Shown here piece after piece: positions 55,047 through 63,654 of a stretch of DNA of 64,000 bases (position 1 is the stretch's first letter; every line of letters begins with the position of its first letter). The stretch comes from Actinomycetes bacterium (GTDB lineage: Bacteria > Actinomycetota > Actinomycetes > Actinomycetales > Microbacteriaceae). The stretch covers positions 124,001-188,000 of the forward strand of contig JAEYVZ010000049.1 of NCBI GenBank assembly GCA_023431405.1, given 5' to 3'. Both the position numbers and the translations under genes were made by a program. The notes under the pieces were generated by a model. The model did no database searches and was not told the DNA's origin. It worked only from the letters and a program-made list of their open reading frames with translations.

Positions 55047-56039
55047 TCATCCCGCCCGCCCAGTCCAGGCACGCAGCCGGTCGAGTCCCCACGTCGTGAC
55101 GATCCGCTCGGGCGGCACACCCGCGCGCTCCGCGCGCGCGGCTCCCTCATCGAGCAGCGAGAGCTGACCCGGAGCGTGCGCATCCGAGTCGATCGAGAAG
55201 AGGCAGCCTTCGTCGAGCGCGACCGCCATCAGCTCATCGGGCGGATCCTCCCGCTCGGGCCGCGAATTGATCTCGACGGCCACCCCGTGCCGGGCGCAGG
55301 CCGCGAACACCGCGTGCGGATCGAAGTCCGACGGCGGGCGCGTACCCCGGGAGCCGCGGACGAGCCGCCCGGTGACATGGCCGAGCACGTCGACGCGGGG
55401 GTTGGACACCGCCGTGACCAGCCGCTTCGTCATCGGCCCGCGCTCCATTCGCAGCAACGAGTGCGCCGAGGCGACGACGACGTCGAGCCGGTCCAGAAGC
55501 GCGTCATCCTGGTCGAGGGCGCCGTCTTCGAGGATGTCGACTTCGATGCCGCTCAGAAGCGTGAACCCGTCCCCGGAGAAATCCGGCACCCGTTCGAGCT
55601 GTTCTCGCAGTCGCTCGGCCGACAGCCCCCGAGCGACCCGGAGCCTTGGGGAATGGTCGGTGAGCGCGAGGTACTCGTGACCGATCGCGCGCGCGGCATC
55701 CACCATCAGGTCGATGGACGTCAGACCGTCCGACCATTCGGAGTGACTGTGCAGATCACCACGCAGGAGAGCCCGCAGCTCCGATCGCGCAGGCGGGTCG
55801 CCACCGCGCAGCTCGGCGAGATAGGCGGGCACTCTCCCGGCCAGCGCCTCCTGAATCACCGCGAACGAGGAATCGCCGATCCCTTTCCGCCGTCGCAGCG
55901 CCGCCGCGTCCGCGAGCTGTTCGGGTGTGAGTCCCGCGATCGACTCGGCGGCGGTGCGGAACGCGCGCGACCGATAGCGCGACGCCCGCTCCCGTTCGAG
56001 CAGCGTCGCGATCTCATTGAGAGCCGCGACGGGGTCCAC
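55047..56039 (-). CDS. PHP-domain phosphoesterase with PolX-like N-terminus
   Basis: The 330-residue protein has residues 1-80 resembling the 8-kDa helix-hairpin-helix domain of family X polymerases (NEIATLLERE...SRAFRTAAESI...LRRRKGIGDSSFAVIQEAL). A PHP domain follows with GDLHSHSEWSDG (about 93-104), LALTDHSP, SGIEVDIL and DSDAHAPGQ supplying the metal ligands. The nucleotidyltransferase core of bacterial PolX is missing. It may be a nuclease or phosphatase acting on DNA ends. It starts at GTG with AAGGGGG upstream. Confidence 0.88.
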   Translation of the reverse strand: MDPVAALNEIATLLERERASRYRSRAFRTAAESIAGLTPEQLADAAALRRRKGIGDSSFAVIQEALAGRVPAYLAELRGGDPPARSELRALLRGDLHSHSEWSDGLTSIDLMVDAARAIGHEYLALTDHSPRLRVARGLSAERLREQLERVPDFSGDGFTLLSGIEVDILEDGALDQDDALLDRLDVVVASAHSLLRMERGPMTKRLVTAVSNPRVDVLGHVTGRLVRGSRGTRPPSDFDPHAVFAACARHGVAVEINSRPEREDPPDELMAVALDEGCLFSIDSDAHAPGQLSLLDEGAARAERAGVPPERIVTTWGLDRLRAWTGRAG

Positions 56040-56066
56040 GCCCCACCCCCTTCGGAGACGTCCTGC

Positions 56067-56084
56067 GAACGGGGCCGCCCGTTC
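56067..56084 (-). terminator. Short hairpin at the end of the two-helix membrane gene
   Basis: GAACGGG (56067-56073) pairs with CCCGTTC (56078-56084) around a 4-nt loop; the stem includes the first bases of the stop codon. Confidence 0.45.
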
Positions 56085-56574
56085 AGCCGGTGACGGCAGA
56101 CCGCCGGACGACGACCGGAGTGACGGCGAGCCGGTGCAGGGCCCATCCGAACAGGGCGGACAGCACCCCGATGCCGATCGCGAAGGCCGCGACGCCGAAG
56201 GAGACGACGGAGGTGAACAGCGATGCCCGCAGGAACGACGCGTTCATCATCGTCGCGCGCACCGGGTCGTCCTGGTCGAGTTCCGCGTACGTCTTCCCGC
56301 CGGATGCCGCCAGAGCATGATGCTGGATGATGTCCGCCTGCACGAAGGCCGTGAGGGGGCCGGCGACCGTCTGCCCCTGGAAGGCCATCGCGTCGTCCGG
56401 AATGGTGATGTTCTCCGCCCTCAGCTGGCTGGACACCATGACCCACACCACCACGCCTACGACGATGAGGACGATGCCCCCGATGATCCCCAGCACGCCG
56501 ATCGCTCGGACCAGACCCACCTTCTTGACGGGCGGTTCGACGGTGTCGGCGGTGACGACGGTTTCCTCGGACAT
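56083..56574 (-). CDS. Two-helix membrane protein of unknown function
   Basis: The 163-residue protein has helices at about 24-49 and 115-145. The extracytoplasmic region between them contains QLRAENITIPDDAMAFQGQTVAGPLTAFVQADIIQHHAL, a conserved-looking segment seen in actinobacterial two-helix proteins of unknown role. Its N-terminus is acidic. The ATG at 56574 has GAGAGGAA upstream; a longer reading lacks a ribosome site. It is the neighbour of trpD on the same strand, 126 bp away. Confidence 0.78.
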   Translation of the reverse strand: MSEETVVTADTVEPPVKKVGLVRAIGVLGIIGGIVLIVVGVVVWVMVSSQLRAENITIPDDAMAFQGQTVAGPLTAFVQADIIQHHALAASGGKTYAELDQDDPVRATMMNASFLRASLFTSVVSFGVAAFAIGIGVLSALFGWALHRLAVTPVVVRRSAVTG

Positions 56575-56700
56575 GGCTCGTTCCTCTCTCGGATGCCGTT
56601 GGTGCCCCTCACGGTAGCGTCGGCGCTCCCGCGCCACCAGGCGCCGGGCCGGAGATAAGGGAGTGCGCTCGCCCGCCGACGACGCAGGACGGCCCGCGCC

Positions 56701-57753
56701 TCACGCCGTGGTCGCCGCCACCCACTGATCGAGCTTCGCGGAAGCCGCGCCGGAGTCGATCGCGTCGGCGGCGCGGTCCTTCGCCGCCGACAGGCGCTCG
56801 ATGATCGGCACCTGCACCTGGGACGCATCTCGGTACAGGTCGTATGCGACGATGCCGGCCGCCGCGTTGAGCAGGACGATGTCGCGCACCGGGCCGCTGT
56901 CCCCCGCGACGACGCGGCGCACCACGGTCGCATTGTGTGCGGCGTCACCGCCGAGGAGATCGTCGATGTCCGCGAGCGGGATGCCGATGTCGCGCGGATC
57001 GAGGTCGTGCTCGTGCACGTCACCACGGGTGATCTCCCAGACGCGGCTGTGTCCGGTCGTGGTGAGCTCGTCCAGTCCGTCGTCGCCGCGGAAGACGAGC
57101 GCCGTCGCACCCCGGGTCCGGAAGACGCCGGTGATCAGCGGCACCCGATCGAGCTGGGCCACGCCGACGGCGTTCGCCTCCGCACGTGCCGGATTGCAGA
57201 GCGGTCCGAGGAAGTTGAAGACCGTCGGCACGCCGAGTTCCGCCCGGGTGGCGCCCGCGTGACGGAAGCCCGGGTGGAAGGCGGATGCGAAGGCGAAGGT
57301 GATGCCCACCTCGTCGAGCACCTCCGCGACACGCTCCGGGGTCAGCGAGAGATCGATGCCGAGGGCCCCGAGGACGTCCGACGAGCCGGACGAGGAGCTG
57401 GCCGCCTTGTTGCCGTGCTTGACGACGGGGACGCCGCTGGCGGCGGCCACGATCGCCGACATGGTCGACACGTTGACGGTGCCGAAACGGTCGCCGCCCG
57501 TGCCGACGATGTCGAGCACCTCGGACGGGACCGGCAGCGGCAGCGCGGCCTCGAGGATCGCGTCGCGGAACCCCACGACCTCGTCGACCGTCTCCCCCTT
57601 GGCCCGCAGACCGATGAGGAAGCCCGCCAGCTGCGAGGGGGTCGCCCTCCCCTGCATCACCTGTCGCATCGCCCAGGTCGATTCCGACACGCTGAGGTCA
57701 CGCCCTGCGAGCACATTCGTGAGAATCTCGGGCCACGAGGTCAACTCCGCCAT
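56701..57753 (-). CDS. trpD: Anthranilate phosphoribosyltransferase
   Basis: The 350-residue enzyme has [18 protein letters not shown] (the PRPP loop, about 80-97), [21 protein letters not shown], and [30 protein letters not shown]. It adds phosphoribose to anthranilate in tryptophan synthesis. No other trp gene is near, so the pathway is split. The ATG lies 8 nt after TAGGAT, close to leaderless spacing; an in-frame GTG two codons earlier is too close to the -10. It is divergent from ctaE. Confidence 0.95.
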   Translation of the reverse strand: MAELTSWPEILTNVLAGRDLSVSESTWAMRQVMQGRATPSQLAGFLIGLRAKGETVDEVVGFRDAILEAALPLPVPSEVLDIVGTGGDRFGTVNVSTMSAIVAAASGVPVVKHGNKAASSSSGSSDVLGALGIDLSLTPERVAEVLDEVGITFAFASAFHPGFRHAGATRAELGVPTVFNFLGPLCNPARAEANAVGVAQLDRVPLITGVFRTRGATALVFRGDDGLDELTTTGHSRVWEITRGDVHEHDLDPRDIGIPLADIDDLLGGDAAHNATVVRRVVAGDSGPVRDIVLLNAAAGIVAYDLYRDASQVQVPIIERLSAAKDRAADAIDSGAASAKLDQWVAATTA

Positions 57754-57761
57754 GTTCACCG

Positions 57762-57767
57762 ATCCTA
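57762..57767 (-). promoter_or_regulatory. -10 element TAGGAT of trpD
   Basis: TAGGAT is followed by 8 nt and the ATG on the minus strand. This predicts a leader of zero to two bases. Confidence 0.5.
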
Positions 57768-57870
57768 TCGGCGTTCTCACGGCAGCTTCCCGGCACGCAT
57801 GGATGCCCCTCCCACCTGGGTGAAAGTCGGTCGGACCTTCAGTGATGCGGAAACCACTCGCCGAATCAGC

Positions 57871-57876
57871 CATAAT
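57871..57876 (+). promoter_or_regulatory. -10 element CATAAT of ctaE
   Basis: The plus strand reads CATAAT-gagaac-GTG, giving a leaderless start for the ctaE-qcrCAB operon. Confidence 0.6.
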
Positions 57877-57882
57877 GAGAAC

Positions 57883-58518
57883 GTGACGACCACTCCTGCG
57901 ACCTATTCCCAAGCCTTGCGATCCGTCAAGCGGCCGGATCCGGTGGCTGTCGGCACCATCGTGTGGCTCGGCAGCGAGGTCATGTTCTTCGCAGGCCTCT
58001 TCGCGATCTACTTCACCCTCCGGAACACCTCGCCGGAGCTGTGGGCCGACCGCACCGAGCTGCTGAACATCCCCTTCGCCGCCGTCAACACCCTCATCCT
58101 GGTGCTGTCGTCGTTCACGGCGCAGGCCGGTGTCTTCGCGGCAGAGCGCTTCCAGCCGTACCGCAAGGGCTCGATCTGGCAGTTCCGCCAGTGGGGAATG
58201 GTCGAGTGGTTCTTCCTCACCTTCATCATGGGCGCCGTGTTCGTGTCCGGGCAGGTCTGGGAATACGCCACGCTGGTCGCCGAGGGCATGCCGATCAGCG
58301 CTGACGCCTACGCGTCGGCCTTCTACATCACGACCGGCTTCCACGCCCTCCACGTCACCGGCGGCCTCATCGCGTTCCTGCTCGTCATCGGACGCGCGTT
58401 CGCCGTCAAGAACTTCGGACGCAAGGAGATGACCACCTCCATCGTCGTGTCGTACTACTGGCACTTCGTCGACGTGGTGTGGATCGTCCTGTTCGTCGTC
58501 ATCTACTTCGTCAAGTAA
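57883..58518 (+). CDS. ctaE: Cytochrome c oxidase subunit III CtaE
   Basis: The 211-residue protein has five helices, typical of short actinobacterial subunit III. It has [21 protein letters not shown] in helix 1 and [17 protein letters not shown] and [20 protein letters not shown] at the end. It stabilises the aa3 oxidase core. It is the first gene of the ctaE-qcrC-qcrA-qcrB run, which encodes the bc1-aa3 supercomplex. It starts at GTG and is probably leaderless. Confidence 0.95.
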   Translation: MTTTPATYSQALRSVKRPDPVAVGTIVWLGSEVMFFAGLFAIYFTLRNTSPELWADRTELLNIPFAAVNTLILVLSSFTAQAGVFAAERFQPYRKGSIWQFRQWGMVEWFFLTFIMGAVFVSGQVWEYATLVAEGMPISADAYASAFYITTGFHALHVTGGLIAFLLVIGRAFAVKNFGRKEMTTSIVVSYYWHFVDVVWIVLFVVIYFVK

Positions 58519-58540
58519 GAGAGCGGAGCTGAGTACCTCC

Positions 58541-59341
58541 ATGGCATCCAAGACCCCGCGCCGTCACACCGGCCGCCGCAGCAAGTGGGCAGCAGCCGCC
58601 CTCATCGGCGTCGGACTGCTCGTCAGCGGCGGAATCTATGCCGGCGCGTCGGCCGCGATGGCCGCCACCGAGCCCACCTCCGCATCGACGACTCTGACGG
58701 TCGAAGACGGCAAGAAGCTGTTCCAGGCCAACTGCGCCACCTGCCACGGCCTGAACATGGAGGGGACGCCCGACGGCCCCTCGCTCTACGGTGTCGGCGA
58801 ACTGGCCGTCGAGTTCCAGATGTCGACCGGCCGCATGCCGCTGCAGATGCAGGGGCCGCAGGCGCCGCAGAAGCCCGTGCAGTTCACCGAGGAGCAGATC
58901 CTCGCCATCGCCGCCTGGGTCCAGTCGACCTCTCCCGGCCCGAGCTACCCCGCCGACCGTGTCCTCGACGGCGAAGGCGATCTCGCCGCCGGTGCGGAAC
59001 TGTTCCGCATCAACTGCGCGATGTGCCACAACGTGGCCGCCGCCGGTGGTGCCCTCACGGAGGGCAAGTACGCCCCCGCGCTGACGAACACCAGCCCTCT
59101 CCACATGTACGCCGCCATGGTCACCGGCCCGCAGAACATGCCGGTCTTCAACGACATGACGCTCACCGTGGACGAGAAGCGCGACATCATCTCCGCTCTC
59201 ATGTGGATGCAGCAGAACGAGTCCCCGGGCGGGTTCACGCTCGGCTCGCTCGGACCTGTGTCCGAGGGCCTGTTCATCTGGATCTTCGGCATCGGAGCGC
59301 TCATCGCGCTCACCGTGTGGATCACGGCGAAGTCGAACTGA
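58541..59341 (+). CDS. qcrC: Dihaem cytochrome c subunit QcrC
   Basis: The 266-residue protein has an N-terminal signal/anchor helix (about 15-42), two haem c sites (CATCH at 65-69 and CAMCH at 159-163) and a C-terminal helix (about 240-262). It replaces separate cytochrome c in the actinobacterial bc1-aa3 supercomplex and passes electrons to the oxidase. It starts 22 bp after ctaE. The rest of the complex follows in order. Confidence 0.95.
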   Translation: MASKTPRRHTGRRSKWAAAALIGVGLLVSGGIYAGASAAMAATEPTSASTTLTVEDGKKLFQANCATCHGLNMEGTPDGPSLYGVGELAVEFQMSTGRMPLQMQGPQAPQKPVQFTEEQILAIAAWVQSTSPGPSYPADRVLDGEGDLAAGAELFRINCAMCHNVAAAGGALTEGKYAPALTNTSPLHMYAAMVTGPQNMPVFNDMTLTVDEKRDIISALMWMQQNESPGGFTLGSLGPVSEGLFIWIFGIGALIALTVWITAKSN

Positions 59342-59377
59342 TCTGACCCAAGACTGACGGAACGTTTGAGGAGCACC

Positions 59378-60457
59378 ATGGCACACGAGGAAGACGCGCT
59401 CGAGCACGAGAGGGCTTCATGGAAGCCTTCTCCCGGGCTCGCTGTCGCGGTTCCCGACCCCGTGCAGAACCCGGGACTGCCGCCGCACCGGGCGCGCATG
59501 ACCGACAAAGACCCGGCTGCGATGAAGCGCGCGGTACGCACGGTGTACACGCTCTTCTACCTGTCGCTCGCCGGCAGCATCTGGGCGATCGCGGCATACA
59601 TGCTCTTCCCCATCGAGAGCGGCCGGCTCATCGACATCCGGCACAACAACCTCTTCATCGGCCTCGGCATCGCCCTCGCGCTGCTGGCGATCGGTGTGGG
59701 TGCCATCCACTGGTCCAAGGCGATCATGTCGGACAAGGAGTACATCGAGCCCCGTCACGCCACGCGCGGCCGTGACGCCACGCGGGAAGCGGCGGTCCAG
59801 GCCTTCCGCGACGCCAACGAGGAGTCGGGCTTCGGTCGCCGCGCGGTGATCCGCAACTCCCTCATCGCAGCCCTCGTCGCCTCGGTGGCACCCGGCATCG
59901 TGCTCTTCCGCGGCCTCGCGCCCTTCAACACCGAGGAGAACCCCATCGCGGGTGACCCGGTGGCGCTGATGAGCCACACCATGTGGAAGAAGGGCATGCG
60001 CCTGGCGCACGACCCGAGCGGCGAGCCGATCCGCGCGGCCGACCTCACGCTCGGCTCCGCCGTTCATGTCATCCCCGAGCCGCTCGCGAAGCTCAGCCAC
60101 CACGAGGGATACCTCGAGGAGAAGGCCAAGGCGATCGTGCTGCTCATGCGTCTGCTCCCCGAGCAGCTTCCCGCCGAGTACAACAACCTCGACTGGGCGT
60201 ACGACGGGATCGTCGCCTACTCGAAGGTCTGCACCCACGTCGGCTGCCCCGTGGCTCTGTACGAGCAGCAGACCCACCACCTCCTGTGCCCCTGCCACCA
60301 GTCGCAGTTCGACGTGTCGCGTTCCGCGGCCGTCATCTTCGGACCGGCCGCCCGGCCCCTGCCGCAGCTGCCGATCACCGTCGACGACGAGGGCTACCTC
60401 ATCGCGCAGGATGACTTCAACGAACCTGTCGGCCCGAGCTTCTGGGAGCGCCATTGA
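59378..60457 (+). CDS. qcrA: Rieske iron-sulfur subunit QcrA
   Basis: The 359-residue protein has three helices (about 53-77, 90-113 and 158-180), an actinobacterial feature. A Rieske domain follows with Cys285-Thr-His287, Cys290, Cys304-Pro-Cys306-His307, supplying both cluster ligands and the disulfide pair. It transfers electrons from menaquinol to cytochrome c. TGAGGAG precedes the ATG at 59378. Its stop overlaps the TTG start of qcrB. Confidence 0.96.
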   Translation: MAHEEDALEHERASWKPSPGLAVAVPDPVQNPGLPPHRARMTDKDPAAMKRAVRTVYTLFYLSLAGSIWAIAAYMLFPIESGRLIDIRHNNLFIGLGIALALLAIGVGAIHWSKAIMSDKEYIEPRHATRGRDATREAAVQAFRDANEESGFGRRAVIRNSLIAALVASVAPGIVLFRGLAPFNTEENPIAGDPVALMSHTMWKKGMRLAHDPSGEPIRAADLTLGSAVHVIPEPLAKLSHHEGYLEEKAKAIVLLMRLLPEQLPAEYNNLDWAYDGIVAYSKVCTHVGCPVALYEQQTHHLLCPCHQSQFDVSRSAAVIFGPAARPLPQLPITVDDEGYLIAQDDFNEPVGPSFWERH

Positions 60458-62259
60458 GCACCGCGACTGTCACCGAGACAGGCACTGACAAGACGCAGAC
60501 CGAGAAGCCTCTCGGCGGACGATTCGTCGCGGGCGCGGCGAACTACATCGACGAGCGCACCAGCATCTCGGGCTTCGTGAAGGAGCTCGGACGCAAGATC
60601 TTCCCCGATCACTGGTCGTTCATGCTCGGCGAGATCGCCCTGTGGAGCTTCGTCGTCGTGCTGCTGTCGGGGACCTTCCTGACGTTCTTCTTCCAGGCAT
60701 CCATGGTCGAGACGCACTACGAGGGCGCCTACCTTCCGCTCGTGGGCGTGGAGATGTCCGCTGCACTGGACTCCACCCTGAAGATCTCGTTCGACCTTCG
60801 CGGCGGTCTCCTCGTCCGGCAGATCCACCACTGGGCAGCGCTCGTTTTCGTCGCCGGCATCGGCGTCCACATGCTGCGCGTGTTCTTCACGGGCGCCTTC
60901 CGCAAGCCGCGTGAGCTCAACTGGGTCATCGGATTCGTCCTGTTCATCCTCGCCATGGGTGAGGGCTTCACCGGGTACTCGCTCCCCGACGACCTGCTCT
61001 CGGGCAACGGCCTCCGCATCATCGACGGCATGATCAAGGGCATCCCGCTCATCGGCACCTGGACCTCGTTCCTCCTCTTCGGCGGTGAGTTCCCGGGCAC
61101 CGACATCGTCGGACGCCTCTACACGCTGCACATCCTCCTGCTGCCGGCGATCCTCGTCGCACTGCTGGCCGTGCACCTCATGCTGATGATCGTCAACAAG
61201 CACACGCAGTTCGCCGGCCCCGGCCGCACGAACAGCAACGTCGTCGGCTACCCGATGATGCCGGTCTACATGTCGAAGATGGGTGGGTTCTTCTTCATCA
61301 CCTTCGGTGTGATCGTGCTCATCGCTTCGCTGTTCACGATCAACCCCATCTGGAACTACGGGCCCTACGACCCGTCACCGGTCTCCGCGGGAACCCAGCC
61401 CGACTGGTACATCGGATTCGCGGACGGCGCTCTGCGTCTTGTCCCTCCGCACCTCGAGTTCGTGCTGTTCGACCGCACCTGGTCGTTCAACATCCTCATC
61501 CCGCTTGCCGTGCTCGGCCTGTTCATCGTGCTCGTCGCGATCTACCCCTTCATCGAGGCGTGGATCACGGGCGACAAGCGCGAGCACCACATCGCCCAGC
61601 GCCCGCGTCACGCGCCCACCCGCACCGCCATCGGTGTGGCCGGTGTCACGTTCTACGCCGTCCTCTGGGCCGCAGCGTCGTCGGACATCATCGCAACCCA
61701 CTTCCATCTCACGATGGAAGGCGTGATTCACGCACTGCAGGCGCTGCTCATCATCGGTCCGATCCTGGGCTACTTCATCGCCAAGCGCATCGCCCTGGCG
61801 CTGCAGAAGAAGGATCGCGAGATCGCGCTGCACGGTTACGAGTCGGGTCGAATCGTCCGGCTCCCCGGTGGCGAGTACATCGAGGTCCACCAGCCGGTGG
61901 ACGAGTATGAACTCATCAAGCTGGTCGACTTCGAGACGAACGCTCCTCTCGTGGTGCGCCCCAACGACAAGGGTCGAATCCCGTGGCACCAGAACCTTCG
62001 CGCCTCCCTGTCGCGCTGGTTCTTCGAAGACCGCCTCATCCCGGTCACGCAGACGGAACTCGACGAGGCCCGTGCCCACCAGCACCACACGCTGGATCAC
62101 ATCGCTGAAGAAGAGGCCGCCGAGCTGCAGGGTGCCCACGAGCGCGCGGGAGTTCCCGACGCTCCCCTGCACCCGATCGACGACGGGCACAACACCGAGA
62201 CGGCGAACCGCCCCTCGAACATCATCGTGCCCGACGACGAAGGCGACACGAAGAAGTAA
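60454..62259 (+). CDS. qcrB: Cytochrome b subunit QcrB
   Basis: The 601-residue protein has the helical cytochrome b core (about 50-440). Haem-ligand histidines lie in RQIHHWAALVFVAGIGVHMLR and LYTLHILLLPAILVALLAVHLML, and the quinone-site segment is WNYGPYDPSPVSAGTQPDWY. A long hydrophilic C-terminal extension of about 130 residues, characteristic of actinobacteria, is rich in His/Glu/Asp. It starts at TTG overlapping the qcrA stop. A strong hairpin ends the operon. Confidence 0.95.
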   Translation: MSTATVTETGTDKTQTEKPLGGRFVAGAANYIDERTSISGFVKELGRKIFPDHWSFMLGEIALWSFVVVLLSGTFLTFFFQASMVETHYEGAYLPLVGVEMSAALDSTLKISFDLRGGLLVRQIHHWAALVFVAGIGVHMLRVFFTGAFRKPRELNWVIGFVLFILAMGEGFTGYSLPDDLLSGNGLRIIDGMIKGIPLIGTWTSFLLFGGEFPGTDIVGRLYTLHILLLPAILVALLAVHLMLMIVNKHTQFAGPGRTNSNVVGYPMMPVYMSKMGGFFFITFGVIVLIASLFTINPIWNYGPYDPSPVSAGTQPDWYIGFADGALRLVPPHLEFVLFDRTWSFNILIPLAVLGLFIVLVAIYPFIEAWITGDKREHHIAQRPRHAPTRTAIGVAGVTFYAVLWAAASSDIIATHFHLTMEGVIHALQALLIIGPILGYFIAKRIALALQKKDREIALHGYESGRIVRLPGGEYIEVHQPVDEYELIKLVDFETNAPLVVRPNDKGRIPWHQNLRASLSRWFFEDRLIPVTQTELDEARAHQHHTLDHIAEEEAAELQGAHERAGVPDAPLHPIDDGHNTETANRPSNIIVPDDEGDTKK

Positions 62260-62288
62260 CCGGCTGAGCGCTCGCGCGCATCCGGCAG

Positions 62289-62332
62289 GAAAGCGGCGAG
62301 GCGTGACCGTCACGGTCACCCTCGCCGCTTTC
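62289..62332 (+). terminator. Strong terminator hairpin after qcrB
   Basis: GAAAGCGGCGAGG (62289-62301) pairs with CCTCGCCGCTTTC (62320-62332), and inside it GTGACCG with CGGTCAC: 20 bp, one bulged C and a 3-nt loop, 30 bp past the qcrB stop. Confidence 0.85.
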
Positions 62333-62341
62333 GCGTCGTCG

Positions 62342-62347
62342 TAGCGT
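62342..62347 (+). promoter_or_regulatory. -10 element TAGCGT of the rhodanese gene
   Basis: The plus strand reads TAGCGT-gaaagc-ATG, starting 10 bp after the qcrB terminator. Confidence 0.6.
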
Positions 62348-62353
62348 GAAAGC

Positions 62354-62764
62354 ATGAACGATGAGACCCTCGCCTACTACCAGCGCAAGCTGACACACGA
62401 GACGGACGCTTCCGACACCTACGCGGCTCTCAAGGCCGGCGAGGACATCATCGTCGTCGATGTCCGCAGCGACGACGCGTGGCGCCAGGGCCACATCGCA
62501 GGCGCCCGGCACATGCCGTACCGCACCATCGGCGAACGGGCGTACGACGAGATCCCCCGCGGCACCCGCGTCGTGGTCTACTGCTGGAGCCCTGGCTGCA
62601 ACGCCGGAGCGAAAGGCGCCGTGGAGTTCGCCAGGCTCGGCTACGACGTCAGAGAGATGATCGGCGGCTACGAGTACTGGGTGCGGGAAGGCTACCCCGC
62701 AGAGAACGTCGACGGCCCACTCCCCCGCACGTTCGATCCGCTGGTCATGTACGTTCGACCCTGA
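62354..62764 (+). CDS. Rhodanese-domain protein
   Basis: The 136-residue single-domain rhodanese has DIIVVDVRSDDAWRQGHIAGARHMPYR (30-57) and catalytic Cys77 in YCWSPGCNAG. The active loop is longer than the usual six residues and holds a second cysteine (Cys82), as in relatives that handle sulfane sulfur or arsenate-like anions. The exact role is unknown. It is probably leaderless and lies between the respiratory operon and the convergent phosphatase. Confidence 0.88.
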   Translation: MNDETLAYYQRKLTHETDASDTYAALKAGEDIIVVDVRSDDAWRQGHIAGARHMPYRTIGERAYDEIPRGTRVVVYCWSPGCNAGAKGAVEFARLGYDVREMIGGYEYWVREGYPAENVDGPLPRTFDPLVMYVRP

Positions 62765-62784
62765 AGGCCCACCGCCCGGTGGTG

Positions 62785-63654
62785 TCAGCCGGTGAGGGCA
62801 GCGAAATCCTCCGCGAATCGATCAGCTGCCGCGCCGGCCCACCAGGGCTCCTCGTAGCCGGGAACGCCGTCCACGACGTCGCAGACCACAGCGGTGATGT
62901 TGTCGCGGGAACCCGCATCGAGGGCAAGCGCCACGAGCTCGGCAGCGACCTCTTCACCGTGCCGCTCGGCACCGGCGATGAGCTGTTGGGCGATGACGTC
63001 GTCGGGAAGGTAGTCGCTGACACCGTCGCTGCACAGCAGCCAGCGGTCTCCCAGCACGGGAATCCGCGTGGCGACACGGATCATGTCCTCTTCTTCACCA
63101 CGCAGAGACGCCGTGATGATGTTGCGGCGAGGATGCTGCATCGCATCCTCCTCGCGCACGATGCCCAAATCGACCAGATTCTGAACGTACGAGTCGTCAC
63201 GCGTCTGGCGGATGAGGTGACCGTCGCGGAGCAGGTAGGCACGGGAGTCGCCGGTGTGGGCGAGCAGCAGACCGCCCCGGCGGTCGAGCCAGAGACCGGT
63301 GAAGGTCGTGGCCATCCCTGCCAGGGCGGGGTCCCGACGTACGTGTGCTCCGAGGTCCCAGTTGGCGCCGCGGAGACGGCTGACGAACGCCTCCGCATCC
63401 GCCATGCTGGATCCCCCCGCCACGAGGCGGTGGAGGAGCGCAGAGGAGGCCAAGTCGCCGGCGGGCCCGCCGCCTACACCATCTGCCACCGCAGCGCCCC
63501 ACGAGGCGGCGAAAGCGGCATCCTGGTTGTCGTCACGGAACGCGCCGACGTCGGAAACGACGCCGGCGCGAAGCCGAAGACTCGGCGACTCAGTGCGCGA
63601 AGTATCCGCGGTAATACTCGTACACCCAGCCGACGATGGCGACCACGAACACAC
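62785..63654 (-). CDS. PP2C-family serine/threonine phosphatase (start uncertain)
   Basis: The conserved PP2C domain has VVSDVGAFRDDNQDA, WGAAVADGVGGGPAG, LLAHTGDSRAYLLRDG, LLCSDGVSDYL and SRDNITAVVC. All the metal-binding aspartates are present. It is likely a cytosolic regulator opposing Ser/Thr kinases. No ATG, GTG or TTG lies between the ctaF stop and the domain, so I give the GTG at 63654, which overlaps ctaF by 65 bp. An ATT near 63620 or a shorter non-canonical start is possible. The domain proper begins near 63567. Confidence 0.85.
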   Translation of the reverse strand: MCSWSPSSAGCTSITADTSRTESPSLRLRAGVVSDVGAFRDDNQDAAFAASWGAAVADGVGGGPAGDLASSALLHRLVAGGSSMADAEAFVSRLRGANWDLGAHVRRDPALAGMATTFTGLWLDRRGGLLLAHTGDSRAYLLRDGHLIRQTRDDSYVQNLVDLGIVREEDAMQHPRRNIITASLRGEEEDMIRVATRIPVLGDRWLLCSDGVSDYLPDDVIAQQLIAGAERHGEEVAAELVALALDAGSRDNITAVVCDVVDGVPGYEEPWWAGAAADRFAEDFAALTG

